Under the pieces are notes generated by a model, which worked only from the letters and a program-made list of their open reading frames with translations, had not been told where the DNA came from and searched no databases. Shown here in pieces: positions 1 to 11,270 of a stretch of 64,000 bases of DNA. How positions within the stretch are numbered: position 1 is the first letter of the stretch; each line of letters opens with the position of its first letter. Where the stretch lies: NCBI GenBank assembly GCA_025267735.1, contig CM046304.1, positions 7,688,001-7,752,000 of the forward strand. The letters run 5' to 3'. The translations under genes were made by a program, and so were the position numbers. The DNA is from Mactra quadrangularis (lineage: Eukaryota > Mollusca > Bivalvia > Venerida > Mactridae).

Positions 1-645
1 TTAGATTTTTATGGTGAATCTAGTACATGCTATATTTTGATTACTTCAAGATTTTAAGGCAGTTTTTTCTGTAAGTCATATTTATTAGATTATCACAATC
101 GCGTACTTTCCTAGGTAAATGATTTATAGTTAAATCTTTTTTAACTTAAGCTCGCTGATATATGTTTGTCCTTACAGCACACTTCATAACTTTTATTCTG
201 AGATAACTCAATTAAATGAAAACTGTATAGCAGAAATGACGAATTCTTCATATATTACTGATATCTTACAAGTTAATGCATTTTTAATTGGAAGTCGTGA
301 TAACTTGATTTACTTTTTGAAATGGTGTAGTCGATACTAATGCAAACTCAATTTCAATAAAGAGGTATTTTTCGGATTTTTATTTATCATTAAACTTAGT
401 CTAGTTAAGTCGATACGCAAGAACAAAATACACTATCGACAGCAAATTTTGTGCCGTTAAATCGAATAAACTAAGTAAAACGAGTATTTTTACGCATACA
501 ATCGTTCATCGAATGTTTTCCTGCAGTCAAACCGTATGAGAATTCACGAAGTTGTCATTAAAAAGCGAGTATGTTTCTACATTTTAACATCTATAGTGCA
601 GTCATTATTGAGCACGTGACGTAACATCTATTGTGTACCCGTACA
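1..645. other. AT-rich sequence, nothing recognised
   Basis: No coding frame of note, RNA gene or repeat shared with the rest of the window was seen. It precedes the first composite repeat. Confidence 0.5.
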
Positions 646-1412
646 AGTATAAGCATTTCCAAAAATGCTTGAAATCGTCGTTTAGCCGTGTATTCTCCAT
701 AGAAAATAAAGTTTCAAGCAATATGCAGATCAAACAGGGCATGCCTTTACAGTAGAGGGCTTTAAATCAACCCTTCAGAAGCTCGACTAGAGCGCGTCCA
801 TCCCCGTCGGATACAAAAACCAGCAGTGGTCATCTGACGTATTACTACAAATTCAGGTATTCGTCAGTGCCTTAAACCGTCCCAAGTCTATTTTATAGAC
901 TACAGAGCGTTTGATTAATTCTACACACTGTAAGGCCAGATAAAACCATCGAATTATCATGTGCTGTCCAGACATATTCCATCCGCGCACGTACAAAAGC
1001 ATACAATTCACCTGTCCATTTGACATTAAGAAACTATATTTTATTGATAAGCAAACCAGATTATTCGTTTCAAGAACAAGTTCTGCCCTACATTCCGCCA
1101 GCGAATCGAACGTTCATATTTACTAATAAACTCGCTCAGAAGTAGGGAAGATAGGTTTGCTTTTTTCAACAAAAGCGAGTTTTTTTTTCGATAAATGAAC
1201 ATGTTACGAATAGGCATGAATGGTTTTTTTGGTTTTATATTGTGACTCCTTGAAACTGATTCTCGTTCATATATCGATAATGATATTTTCTTGTATTACA
1301 AACAGGTAACCGTATAATTGTCTATGTTGAAAATTGTTGAAGCGTGAAAAGAGTAATCTTATACTTTCTTGTTACCATTGGAACGATGTTAAACATCGTT
1401 CCAAAAAGGTAA
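646..1412 (+). mobile_element. Composite hairpin-ended element, copy 1
   Basis: The left module (646 to about 1125) starts with GTACAAGTATAAGCATTTCC and the small palindrome GCATTTCCAAAAATGC. It shares 'gtttagccgtgta', 'ttcaagcaatat' and 'cacctgtccattt' with 6959-7558 and, inverted, with 30549-31082. The right module (1137 to about 1312) starts with GAAGTAGGGAAG and is shared with 2975-3325 and, inverted, with 11536-11790, 22288-22560 and 29755-30085. The copy ends in a GGAACGAT-type hairpin at 1378-1404 followed by AAAAA. No protein is encoded. Left module, right module and terminal hairpin recur as blocks, which fits a non-autonomous Helitron-like (HINE-type) family, but no TC/CTRR ends are visible, so the superfamily is inferred. 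Confidence 0.55.
1378..1404. repeat. Terminal hairpin, GGAACGAT family, copy a
   Basis: Arms GGAACGATGTT and AACATCGTTCC around a single A, extended by TT/AA. About 60 bp upstream (1318-1377) is nearly identical to 55584-55643, so the hairpin is the end of a repeat family. Compare the hairpins at 55644 and 60524. Confidence 0.8.
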
Positions 1413-2270
1413 CTTGTTAAAAAAAACTTTTTCCTGTTCATATGTAAGATTCTCGTTCCCAGAGCCTAGTAAGATTCTCGAATCTAGTTAGATCGAGAAT
1501 CTTGATAACCGTGGGGTACGAGAATGGTCTGGATCTAGACACCATCTTTATGCCGACAGGATATTTGGTTTCAGTTGGATTTATTTCCAGTAATTCATAT
1601 TTGCATGACGCTTAAAAAGATCGGCAAAAGGGAAAACATAGTCTTTCAGAACTGAAGCTATTTACATGACTTATCGCTTCTGTTCAGTCAAGTGCTCCTT
1701 ACATTGCGGATCTGTCCTTACCAATCCGTGTGACTATTGGTTCCCAAAAGTGATCTATATAATAAGGGGCGATCGTTGGTCTCCGGGCAAATTGAAAATC
1801 AAAGTACATGAAAAGAGGCCTTTCAACCGCAACAGCTACTTCCCAAGAGCAAAACATGACGTAACCGGTTTAAGACGTTTGCGTAAAGGTGTGTAATAAT
1901 ATTAGATAGTTCGTCCACAGTTTAGCCCATAACGAACTGTTCAGAAGCAGTAGAGTGTTGATTTGCTATACAAAATATTTTATCTCTTTATACTGCCAAC
2001 CCCTCTCTCGAGTGTTACAGGCAGGATTAAGTGCACGTCGGAATGTGATAAATAAAGAAAACGTTATAAGATCCTGACAAATAGTTTTGGCAGGAACAGT
2101 GAGTAACAGATATCCACCGATTTGCAGGCCAGGATTTTGAATTATACAAAAGCATATCTGTCATTGATCGATATTTAGTTCGATACGGAAACGATCGATC
2201 CGATATATCTATAGAACCTACAATACCAGTATTCGATATATATCGTAAACTTGGGTAAAGCCCTTGTACT
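1413..2270. other. No gene; one isolated 11 bp hairpin at 1471-1503
   Basis: A hairpin with arms AAGATTCTCGA (1471-1481) and TCGAGAATCTT (1493-1503) lies inside. A 76-codon open stretch at 1666-1896 has no recognisable motif or splice context and is not called as a gene. Confidence 0.45.
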
Positions 2271-2470
2271 AGGTAATACCTTACGCTCCCCTCGCAGCTC
2301 AGTGAACACATTACATTCATTCGCTGCTTTAAAACGTGTTGAATTACAAGTATAAGCAGTTCCAAAAATGCTTGAACCGCCGTTTAGCCGGGTATACTCC
2401 TTAGAGTAAAAACATTCAAGCAATATGCGCTAGCGTCTTATACCGTCTCAAGTATATCTATTTTAGAATA
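2271..2470 (+). repeat. Repeat fragments (Y module, then left composite module)
   Basis: 2271-2345 carries ACGCTCCCCTCGCAGCTCAG, also seen at 21690-21720 and inverted near 40470. It is followed by a truncated left composite module (2345-2470) with the GCAGTTCCAAAAATGC variant of the terminal palindrome and the 'gtttagccgggta' segment. Confidence 0.55.
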
Positions 2471-2493
2471 CAGTAATTAGCGTGTCTAGCGGC

Positions 2494-2906
2494 GTGTTCA
2501 GTTACCTTGAACATTCCGTAACGGTAGAATCGGAACAACTTAACCAATTGACAGCTCAAACCGAGACAACTCATTATCTTACCTCGTACAGAATACTCGT
2601 TTTTCATTGGCCGAGAGCGGTCACGTGCTGATCATGTATTATTAGTTACACAGTCAGTTACTGACCGGATACGGTGTGATACCGGGTCAGTAAATTAATA
2701 TTGGGTGAGAGCGTAGCTCGAGCCCAATATTTATTCACTGACCCGGTATCACACCGTATCCGGTCAGTAACTGACTGTGTAACTAATAATATCATACTAA
2801 CGGATTGAGTTGTCCCAGCTTTGTGTTGAGTATTGCACAGGTTGAGTTGGCTTAGGATTGAGTTCTCCCGTATCCGTTACGTTAGCTAACAGTAGTTACT
2901 GAACAC
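2494..2906. mobile_element. Foldback element with 54 bp perfect inverted arms
   Basis: The outer ends GTGTTCAGTTA (2494) and TAGTTACTGAACAC (ending 2906) are inverted copies. Imperfectly matched flanks containing TTGAGTTGTC-type motifs lead to a core in which 2638-2691 and 2737-2790 are perfect 54 bp inverted repeats. The stem continues inward through AATATTGGG/CCCAATATT (2697-2705/2723-2731) and GAGC/GCTC (2709-2712/2716-2719). Almost the whole of 2638-2790 would fold into one long hairpin. It lies between the two modules of the second composite copy, so it probably inserted there. No protein is encoded. Confidence 0.75.
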
Positions 2907-2974
2907 GGGGCTGGTAAAGATATGTAAAACCAGTGAGTATATTTATTGATGTAAAACCATTGATTTAGATTCGC

Positions 2975-3325
2975 CCCGAAGTAGGGAAGTTAGGTTTGCA
3001 TTTTTTCAACAAATGCGAGTTTAGAAAAAATAAAACATGTAACATATAGCTAAGCATTTTTCTTGGTATTATATTGAAACTGTCTATTAACTGGCACACG
3101 TTTATGTATTGATATAGGTATTGGTAATTAATTCAAGCAGGTAACCCAACAAAACATGGCTTCGACGAGCCCATTTACGCACCCCTAATTTGACTTTTCG
3201 ATGTCCATTTTTTCATAATGTGACCTCAAATGCATCGTTTTGATTGGCTTTAGGCAACCGGTGTTGACTACAAATTGCTCAAATCTGGACAATTGTCTAT
3301 ATCGCCGGTCCAACGACCGGCGATA
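2975..3325 (+). mobile_element. Right module of composite element, copy 2
   Basis: It begins CCCCGAAGTAGGGAAGTTAG and runs through 'acgagcccatttacgcaccc' and 'aggcaaccggtgttgac' to the hairpin at 3300-3325. The same order is found inverted at 22258-22560. The left module is at 2345-2470, separated by the foldback. Confidence 0.6.
3300..3325. repeat. Terminal hairpin, TATCGCC family, copy a
   Basis: Arms TATCGCCGGTC and GACCGGCGATA around CAAC, perfectly paired. The homologous hairpin at 22258-22287 differs by a matched change in both arms. Confidence 0.85.
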
Positions 3326-3860
3326 ATGATATTGACCTTTACTATGAACCTTTAAACGGCCAATGAAAGTTTACCATATTCCAATATAGCTGCAAAACTA
3401 TACGCATTTGTATTGGTTGAGCGTGTAAACAACGCCTTATATGGTATTATCACACTAGTAACGAATGCAACCACGTATTACGTCATATATCGTGGTTACA
3501 CTTTGTATTCAAGTTCAATAAATTGCTCTATGTTTATAGGTGAAAGATCAGAGATGCTAGTTTTAAAAACTCAATGGTTACGTTAATTTTCCGTTATCTA
3601 ACTAATGCAAAACTGTCCAACATCTTTGAATTTCGACATTTTGATATTACAGGCGTGAACAATTGTTGCATTTATTTTTTTTTTAATCACGAGACAGTCA
3701 TGCAATTTAAATGTGTGTGTCTCTGCCTAAAAATAGAAATATCAGTTTGCGCGTAGTATTTTAGCTGAGGTAGAAAGTCAACGAGTGAATCTTTCGAACC
3801 GATGCATTGGAGAGTAGTCATACCTTTACTTGTTACGGAAGAATTTTGTTTTAAAGGATT
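3326..3860 (+). repeat. Y-Z repeat, about 530 bp
   Basis: 3330-3480 (ATGATATTGACCTTTACTAT onward) matches 21765-21890 and, inverted, 40355-40490. 3480-3860 matches 39300-39770 inverted over about 430 bp, including 'taatgcaaaactgtccaaca' and 'aatctttcgaaccgatgca'. Frames in both copies can be read but have no family features; I treat this as non-coding repeat. Confidence 0.65.
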
Positions 3861-4826
3861 TAACATGTATCTCAATTCCGAAAAGATGCACCTAAATACA
3901 AAAAGCAAGCTATTTCGAATAGAAATCATATTTAAAAAAAATAACAAGCCAGCAAATATAGAAAATTAGAAATGTAAGGTTCAAAGGACATTTTCACACG
4001 TCAAAAAAGTTACTCGGACACGAGAAAAAAAATCCATTCGTAAAAATAATTCTCTTAATATTACCTGGTCCGCTGCAGTGATACCTCAGGTCAATAGTCC
4101 GTCAATATAGTACGAAACTCTTCATAATTAAAAAGTCCGCAAAAAATAATGTTACATCTGCTCGATCTAGAACCTCGTCCGTAACTCGTACGCTCTTAAA
4201 ATTAACTGGCGCGCTACAGTTTATCATAGTTTGAAAAGATCGTCAATAGAACTCAGTAAAAGTAAGAATTAAAAGTCAATGTTACACGATTAGGCTTCTT
4301 TATTTATACAGTCCGCTAAAAAGGACAAAAAGGTATATTATTAAAATATTATATTTGAATCCTATCAAATTTGTTTTCAAATGATAAAGTCTCTATAATA
4401 TTTACAACAATATGTAATGAAGCAATCGACGATTCTTTTTATAGTTGAAATCTGCAAACTTATTTCTTAAAAAATAATTTCGATATTGGTATTTATATAT
4501 TTTCGTTTGAATTAAGTATTAAATGTAATTTCCCAAAACTCTTTCAATCTAATCTTTTCAAATAAAATATTGGCAAATCTCAATTAAATATCTACTATAC
4601 ACACATTATGATACTCATATTTGTTATACTGTATCCGTATACTAAACTGGTCCGCTGGTCCGTTGGTCCGGAAAATATACCTACCCCTTTTCATGTGAGT
4701 CGAAAGGATTTGCGGAAATGTGTTGATATAAAACGCTGATTTTTCGTGTGTTGCACTGCTGAAAGAAATATTGTTTATATGGTTTCCCCCCAAAAATGCT
4801 TTTTCTATGTAACTTTTAACGGAAAT
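3861..4826. other. AT-rich sequence, nothing recognised
   Basis: No gene, repeat or RNA was identified. The 115-codon minus-strand open stretch at 4584-4931 runs across a repeat boundary and is judged spurious. Confidence 0.45.
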
Positions 4827-5823
4827 TGGCTGTACTATGACTGCATTAAAAATCAAAGCACTGAAAGTACTGGGGTATTCATTGTGTTTAGATTTATTCA
4901 ATTTTTGTTGGGTTTTACGCTGTAGCAACACCTTATAAAGGTTATATCACAGCGGTCAGTCCACCTACTCACTGTTCCTGGAGAGGCTTTATCTCTGGAT
5001 TTAGCTGTTAACAAACTACTAGGTGCATACTTCGTCAGTGACTGACTACTGCCCTACATGATTTAGAAACAGAGGAAGGAGGCAGAATGGCCGTAGAAAT
5101 TATTAATCGTGTCGATTACATGTTTTTTTTTCATACTCTCCTCACAATAAAAATCTGATTGAGTCATTTACAATACTGAACGATTGAATTTACTCATTAC
5201 TATGATTACTGTTGTAATTAGTCAAAGCTATTAACTATTACAATATGACTATCACATTGTTTAATTAGTCTGTGTATCAAAAAAAAACTCTAATATAGGA
5301 GAGATTTAAAACTATGTCATTGTTATCTGTTATGTGTGCTACGTAGTACACATTTTTGAGTAAAGTTGGACAAACACCCTGCTACTATTCTATGATTTAC
5401 ATAGTAACTGAACAGAAAATAATGTATTTAAACCCCATTTCTGCTTATCATAAATGCCTTAGAAATTAATTTTACCTGCACTGATGGTGTTTAATGATGC
5501 AGGTTAAAATTTACAGTTATAATTAAGAATTAATTGTTTGATAAATTATATTTCTTTTTTTTTAATTTGATTACCTGATTTAAGAAAGAGGTTAAAGTAG
5601 TCAAGTGAATGGGATTATTTTTTGGAAAATAGTTGAAAGTGTTTTATTTGCACAAATTATCTATATCTTGTAAGAAAATAAACAAATGTTCAGATTCAAA
5701 ATGTTATACTAAGATTTATCTAAATACCAGAGTTCATTATTACACACAAACTAGTTATTTTGAAGAAAAAGTGATAAATGCTCCAAACATTGATTATGTA
5801 AATGACTTCAACAAGTACAAATA
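4827..5823. repeat. 1 kb dispersed repeat, copy 1, containing an inverted SINE body
   Basis: 4850-5823 aligns along its length with 7632-8581 as a direct repeat. About 4900-5100 is the minus-strand body of the SINE at 16795-17088: it contains the complements of its GCGTTAAA end, its GTTAACAGCTAA segment and its 'ggccattctccctc' segment. The tRNA-derived head is missing. The copy starts with GGCTGTACTATGACTGCATT (from 4831), also the first bases of the mini-element at 43961, so this is likely the 5' end of a mobile element. The last 60 bp of both copies can be read as a similar peptide (PNIDYVNDFNKYK against PNINYVDDFNEFK), possibly a captured exon; weak. Confidence 0.65.
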
Positions 5824-6958
5824 ATATATTCAATACATTAATTGATAGTATTATAATTATCATTTATATAATTAATATATTTTAGTTAAATGCAGTTATT
5901 GTATTTTTTTTCATGAGTATGTTGTATTAACAGTTTTTATTCAGGATTTTTTCCTTAATCTCTCCAGTTCTTGTCAGATTACACTTTGGTGAAATGGAAC
6001 TTTTCCATCATAAGCCTTTATTCTTTATTGAATAGATTTTATAGATTTTATAATCCCTTAGCTCTCACAGTGCTTCAAACTGTACCTTCACAGAGAAAAA
6101 ATCTACATTAATTTTTATTTTCTTGAAAGGGTTTGATACTCCAGTATCCAAGTCAGGGTGATACTTAATGTATCATAGTCAACACTAATAGTGTGACTTT
6201 ACCAATGATAGTTCACACTACTATATTGCACAAGATTTTCAAAAGAACCCCCCCCCCCCAAAAAAAACCACAAAAACTTCAAAACAGAGGATTTTCCAAA
6301 TTTACTGACTTGTAAGTATTTAAACCCGATATAATCATGGATGGATTTTATTGCAAATATTTTATCCATTGTGATATAGTCCAACAGAATTAACCTGAGC
6401 TTGAACTACCTAATTATAATAATTACACACTTCACTTACATTAAATCGTGAGTTTCCGTTTGCGTGTATACGGTTGTACACGTGTTTATAACAACCTATG
6501 TGACTTTAAAACAATTTTGTAATGGTGGCTTGTTATTGTACTTTTAATTTTGGACACATTTGTTTTGGGGGAAACAAGTAAGTCAGCAATATTATGGCAC
6601 AGTTTCAAAGTATTTATTCTTATGAAAACAACATTTATTGTTCAGTACATGTATTTTGACGAAAGCTTCCGATAAAGCGCGATTTACAAACGAAGACAAA
6701 ATAGACTGTAAATATTGAGTTTAATATATTCTTGCATAAAGGTCAAGCTCAGGTGAATTCTGTTGGACTATACTCATTGACAAAATGTATATTGATGATT
6801 TTATCCTTGTTAAATTTATTTCACCAAAGGACTTGCATCCAATGCGCCGTAAAGTTCAGGTTTAATTGCACACGACCCGAACAGTTACAGTACGGAAATA
6901 CTTATCTTTAAAACAAACCCAATACGCGGGAATCAGCACTTATTATAATAATGTATAC
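5824..6958. other. AT-rich sequence with a C/A homopolymer tract
   Basis: A run of C followed by A lies near 6248-6267. No gene or repeat was recognised in the remainder. Confidence 0.45.
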
Positions 6959-7558
6959 AGTACAAGTATTAGCATTTCCAAAAATGCGTGAAATCGTCGG
7001 TTAGCCATGTATGACATCTCCTTAAGTAAAGCATTCAAGCAATATATGTGTCAGAGTTTAACAATTTCGTCATGTTCCGACCAAGCACGTACAAACTCAT
7101 ATTTTTGGTATACTTTATAATTCACTTGTCCATTTGGCAAGAAACTATATTTATTGATAACCAAACCAGAGTATTCGATTCAAGAACATGTTCCGTCCCA
7201 TATTCCGACGGCTAATCGAACGTAGATTATATTTATTTACAAGAAAATATTGACGCAAAGCACCAAAGGTCCCAAAACAATTAATAGCACGAAAGTACTG
7301 CTTACGCCTGTGATCTCTATAAGTGAGGCATTAAAATTCTTTAAAAAATGTTTATTAACCGTTAATTAAACCAATCATGTTTGATAATTTAATAAATAAA
7401 TGTGCAATATATAAAAGAATCATTATCAGTGATGGTCTGATAATCCTCTTTGTTTATGGTGTCAGTCACAGTTTCTTCGTCAGTGGTTTAGACTGTGACT
7501 TTCTATAAATAGACCGCAAAGGCCGTCGAGTGTACATCTATCTCATACATGTACACTG
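6959..7558 (+). mobile_element. Left composite module, long copy
   Basis: It runs from GTACAAGTATTAGCATTTCC with the GCATTTCCAAAAATGC palindrome to 'ggccgtcgagtgtacat'. The region 30549-31082 is an inverted copy over nearly the full length, including the segment 'tcagtggtttagactgtgac'. It is non-coding. The following 7545-7620 segment (ACTGGCACTGGAGTCCTTA) recurs inverted at 13060-13130. Confidence 0.65.
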
Positions 7559-7631
7559 GCACTGGAGTCCTTATATTAGATAAACTATTTATATATTTAT
7601 GATTAAAAATAACATTGGTGAAGAAACGTAG

Positions 7632-8581
7632 AAAATCAAAGCACTGAAAGTACTGGGGTATTCATTGTGTTTAGATTTATTCAATTTTTGTTGGGTTTTA
7701 TGTGTGGCAACACCTTATATAGATTATATCACAGCGGTCAGTCCACCTACTCACTGTTCCTGAAGAAACTTTATCTCAGGATTTAGCTGTTAACAAACTA
7801 CTGGGTGCATACTTTGTCAGTAACTGACGACTGTCCTACATGACTTAGAATCAGGGGAAGGAGACAGAATGGCCGTAGATATTATTAATGCTGGCGATTA
7901 CATTTTTTTTCAAACTCTCTTCACAAAAAAATCTGCTTGAGTCATTTACAATATTGAACGATTGAATTTACGTATTACTATGACTACTGTTGTAATTAGT
8001 CAATGCTATTAACTGTTACAATATGACTATCACATTGTTTAATTAGTCTGTGTGTCAAAAAAAATCTAATATAGGAGAAATTTAAAACTATGTAATTGTT
8101 ATCTGTTATGTGTGCTACGTAGTGCACATTTTTTAGTAAAGTTGGACTAACACCCTGCTGCTATTCTATGATTTATATAGTAACTGAATAGAAAGTAATG
8201 TAATTAAACCCCATTTCTGCTTATCATAAAGGTCTTAGAAATTAATTATACCTGCACTGATGGTGTTTAATGATGAAGGTTAAGATTTACAGATATTATT
8301 AAGAATTAATTGTATGATAAATTTCTTTTTTTCATTCGATGAACTGATTTAACAAAGAGGTTGATGTCGTCAAGTGAATGGGGTTATTTTTTTCAAAAAG
8401 TTGAAAGTGTTTTATATGCACAAATTATCTATATTATGTAAGAAAATAAACAAATGTTAAGATTCAAAGTGTTATGCTAAGATTTAATACCCGAGTTCAT
8501 TAGTACACACAAACCAGAAAAGGTGATATATGTTCCAAACATAAATTATGTTGATGACTTCAACGAGTTCAAAGATACTAT
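7632..8581. repeat. 1 kb dispersed repeat, copy 2
   Basis: Direct repeat of 4850-5823, with an inverted headless SINE body at about 7680-7890. It lacks the GGCTGTACTATGAC start of copy 1 and is followed within 75 bp by a plus-strand SINE, so this copy is bracketed by SINEs in opposite orientation. Confidence 0.65.
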
Positions 8582-8654
8582 TTCGATATCACTCATTACC
8601 TTCTTATCATTCATAGTCAACTGTGTTTCATATTTCATTTTACAGGCCCATTAT

Positions 8655-8905
8655 TCTACTGATCGAGGGGTCGTAGGTTTTATTCATGGGCGGGGCATTC
8701 TTTCGTTGAGCTTAGTTATGAAATAATTTTTACGGTAATTCTCCCTCCTACCACTCAGTCATCGATGCGATTTCTTTTTGGTTAACAGCTAGATCCAGAG
8801 ATTTTGCCTTTTCAGGAACAGTGAGTGGATAGAATGATCTCCGTGATATAACCTATACAATATGTGTTGCTATGGCGTTAAGGCCTCAATGAATTGATCA
8901 TATGT
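8655..8905 (+). mobile_element. tRNA-derived SINE, truncated head
   Basis: Starts in the anticodon/B-box part of the tRNA head (CTACTGATCGAGGGGTCGTA) and follows the 16795-17088 SINE through 'cattctttcgttgagctt', 'gttaacagctagatcc' and GTGTTGCTATGGCGTTAA. The A box is missing and the B box is damaged, so it is not expected to be transcribed by RNA polymerase III. Confidence 0.75.
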
Positions 8906-10337
8906 TCTATGAATTTTGTCTCAAAAAATAGAGCTGGCCAGCGAAAAAAAAACATTTTGAGAAGCGATCGAAAGGCGAGGAATAAATGTGTGATATTTTC
9001 ATGAGCATTTTTATACAAATGGAAAAATACATGTTAAATATGAACATTATACAGAAAATCACATTATAGCATGTAGTTCAGAAAAGCATAATAAGTAACT
9101 TTTTAGTGTTTATACCAGTTGGTCTTTATTCAGCATATTGATGTGATACAATCATGTACATTCAAAGATGAATATGTCAAAATCTTTCTAACTTGAACTT
9201 TATTATTTTGATATTTGGGTACAGGGCATATAGTTTTGATTATTTTGCAGGATGTTGTAAGAAAGATTATTTGCTGTTAACATACATAAATGCTTTTAAT
9301 AAGGTGCATACGTCATAATTAACTGTATTTTGTTCCATTTGCATTTACTATACTGCATAGCTAATACACTAAGTGAATTCATTCAATATTAACCTTTAAT
9401 TAAATACTTCCAATATTTCTGTACAATTTAGAATCAGCTTGGCTAATATCATGATAGATCAAACCTGTTGATGTTGGTGTTTTAGTAAAGTCTTAATGTT
9501 ATTGGGTAAATAAGAGAATGACTCAACAACATACAACTGCTCAATATAATTTAGTAATCCAGAATGAGTACCAGTTGAGCACCCCCGTAAATATAAATGG
9601 ACGAGTCTTGTTGACTTTTTGAGTATAAATAAAGTTATATTATTTGGATGATATGAGAACAACTAAACAACAAACAACTACTAAGATTATTTAAGCCATC
9701 ATGTATGAGGATTTTAGAGTCAGCATCCCTATAAAATGAAAATGGACCAAACTGGTAAACTTTAAAGTGAATAAATACAGGCTTGTCATCTATGCCAACT
9801 ATGCTATATAGACTAAACAAGAAACAACTGCAACATGTAAATATACATAAATTATGTGAAAGAAAACAATTACATCAGAACCCTTCTAAAATAAAAATTG
9901 ACTAAACCTTTAGGTATATAAATATAGTCTCGGGGTACGTTATGCAAAATACAACTTTATTTCAAAATAAGTCGGTTGAGTATTTTGGGGTTTTTAACAA
10001 TTATAATGTTAAATATTCTACCCCGTCTTACCTGCTTGTGGTAAATAGTACTTTGAATTATTTTTACACAGCAGGGCACAGGGGGGACATGACGTCACAT
10101 AACTAGAGATGTGTAGAGTTGATGAAAACATCAAGTTTACGTCAGTGTTTAACTGATGATCATGTGTTAAGATAAAGTTTATGGTAAACGCGCATTGCAT
10201 TTATAATTGATGTTTTCATTTTATAAGTGAAAAGTAACTAGAGCAAAATTATTTTTTTTCATTTTCTGAATTTTAAATGCGTAAATCTTACGAACATGAT
10301 CAAATTTTTGTAGCCTAAACCAAAAAAAAAATGTATT
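8906..10337. other. No gene; possible diverged tandem units at 9500-9910
   Basis: The motif ACAACT(G/A)C in similar surroundings recurs at 9533, 9674 and 9824, suggesting three strongly diverged units of about 145 bp. The minus-strand open stretches across it (for example 9459-9662 and 9635-9820) look like each other, as expected from a tandem repeat, and have no protein-family features. Confidence 0.35.
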
Positions 10338-10410
10338 TAACGCGCATAGGATTCGAACTCGCGATCTCATGATTGGTAGTCTGCCATGCTAACCACTAGG
10401 CCACAGAGAC
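10338..10410 (-). tRNA. tRNA-like sequence, probably pseudogene or SINE head
   Basis: On the minus strand it reads GTGGCCTAGTGGTTAGCATG (A-box and D-arm-like), then GCGAGTTCGAATCC (T arm and B box) and a plausible 3' end. A clean 5 bp anticodon stem could not be drawn, so identity is not assigned. Confidence 0.5.
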
Positions 10411-10436
10411 GACTGTGCAAGTATAGCTAAATTTAT

Positions 10437-10738
10437 ATACATATACAAGTGCATGACATATAAAATGCGCAATGTACAAAATAACTTTTCTCCGTAGGCC
10501 TACCCAGATAGAATAAAGTTTGATTAATGTGAAAACATTGAATATCATAATTTTAAGTACTATTTGTTTAAATTTGTTTTTTTTCAACTCGTCTACAATT
10601 GATAGTATACACATTTTGCTGTTGCTTTATTATTTTCTGGGTCGCAGCAGAGTTCAATTATGTGTTGACTGTTGTTCGTTCTTTTTCAAATTTCTGGGAG
10701 CGCTGACATAGAAAGGAATTGTTTGCAAACAATTCCTT
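10437..10738 (+). mobile_element. Hairpin-ended element, AAGGA family, copy 1
   Basis: It aligns with the reverse complement of 57196-57500: shared 'aatgcgcaat', 'acttttctccgt/acttctctccgt', 'gtttgattaatgtgaaaa', 'atatcataattttaagta', and 'gagcgctgacatagaaagga' just before the hairpin. It ends in a palindrome at 10713-10738. Non-coding, about 300 bp; Helitron-like by architecture only. Confidence 0.65.
10713..10738. repeat. Terminal palindrome, AAGGA family, copy a
   Basis: A perfect 26-base palindrome with half-site AAGGAATTGTTTG. In the homologous element at 57196 the arms are AGGATTTTTTT/AAAAAAATCCT, different in sequence but equally self-complementary. Confidence 0.9.
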
Positions 10739-11270
10739 CCAATAATTTGAATGACTGTAAACTGCATTTAGAGAAACTGATTTAGTTTCGAGTAGGCCTA
10801 CTTTCCTTCAATTCCTTTGTCTTCCGATGTCTGTCAGCAAATGCATATTTGTCGTCACGTGACTATAGCGCGTGATACGGGAACGTAGTTTCATTCATAA
10901 TTTTTCATGAATGAAATCGATGTATACATCCGCGATTATCAGTTACGTAATAATTTGTCTACCATTGTTCAATTGTTCACAAATTTGTCAATACTCGGTG
11001 TCACTTCGAAGAAAGGTTAAACTTTGATGTAGATCGAGTTAAATGCGTAATTAAATTGACGCGTAGGAATACACAGATGATCGATGAACAAAGAACTATT
11101 TGCGAACTATTTTATTGTAGCGGAATTATCCGGATGCTGTTCGGTTTCGTTGATTAGATATATAGGTCAATAGGTCAGAATAGGACTCCGATCGGAATAC
11201 CGCTATTAATCTATTGGTAACAGAGTATTCATTGTTAAAATCAATGAATACAAAAACGATTTCTGTTTGA
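10739..11270. other. No gene recognised
   Basis: Unique AT-rich sequence between a hairpin-ended element and the 11271-13037 foldback. No feature was supported. Confidence 0.4.

Noticed and set aside
4584..4931. 115-codon minus-strand open frame
   Set aside because: Crosses the boundary between unique sequence and the 1 kb repeat; the second repeat copy does not preserve it.
10338..10410. Functional tRNA gene
   Set aside because: A and B boxes are recognisable but no proper anticodon stem could be drawn; a SINE head or tRNA pseudogene is more likely.
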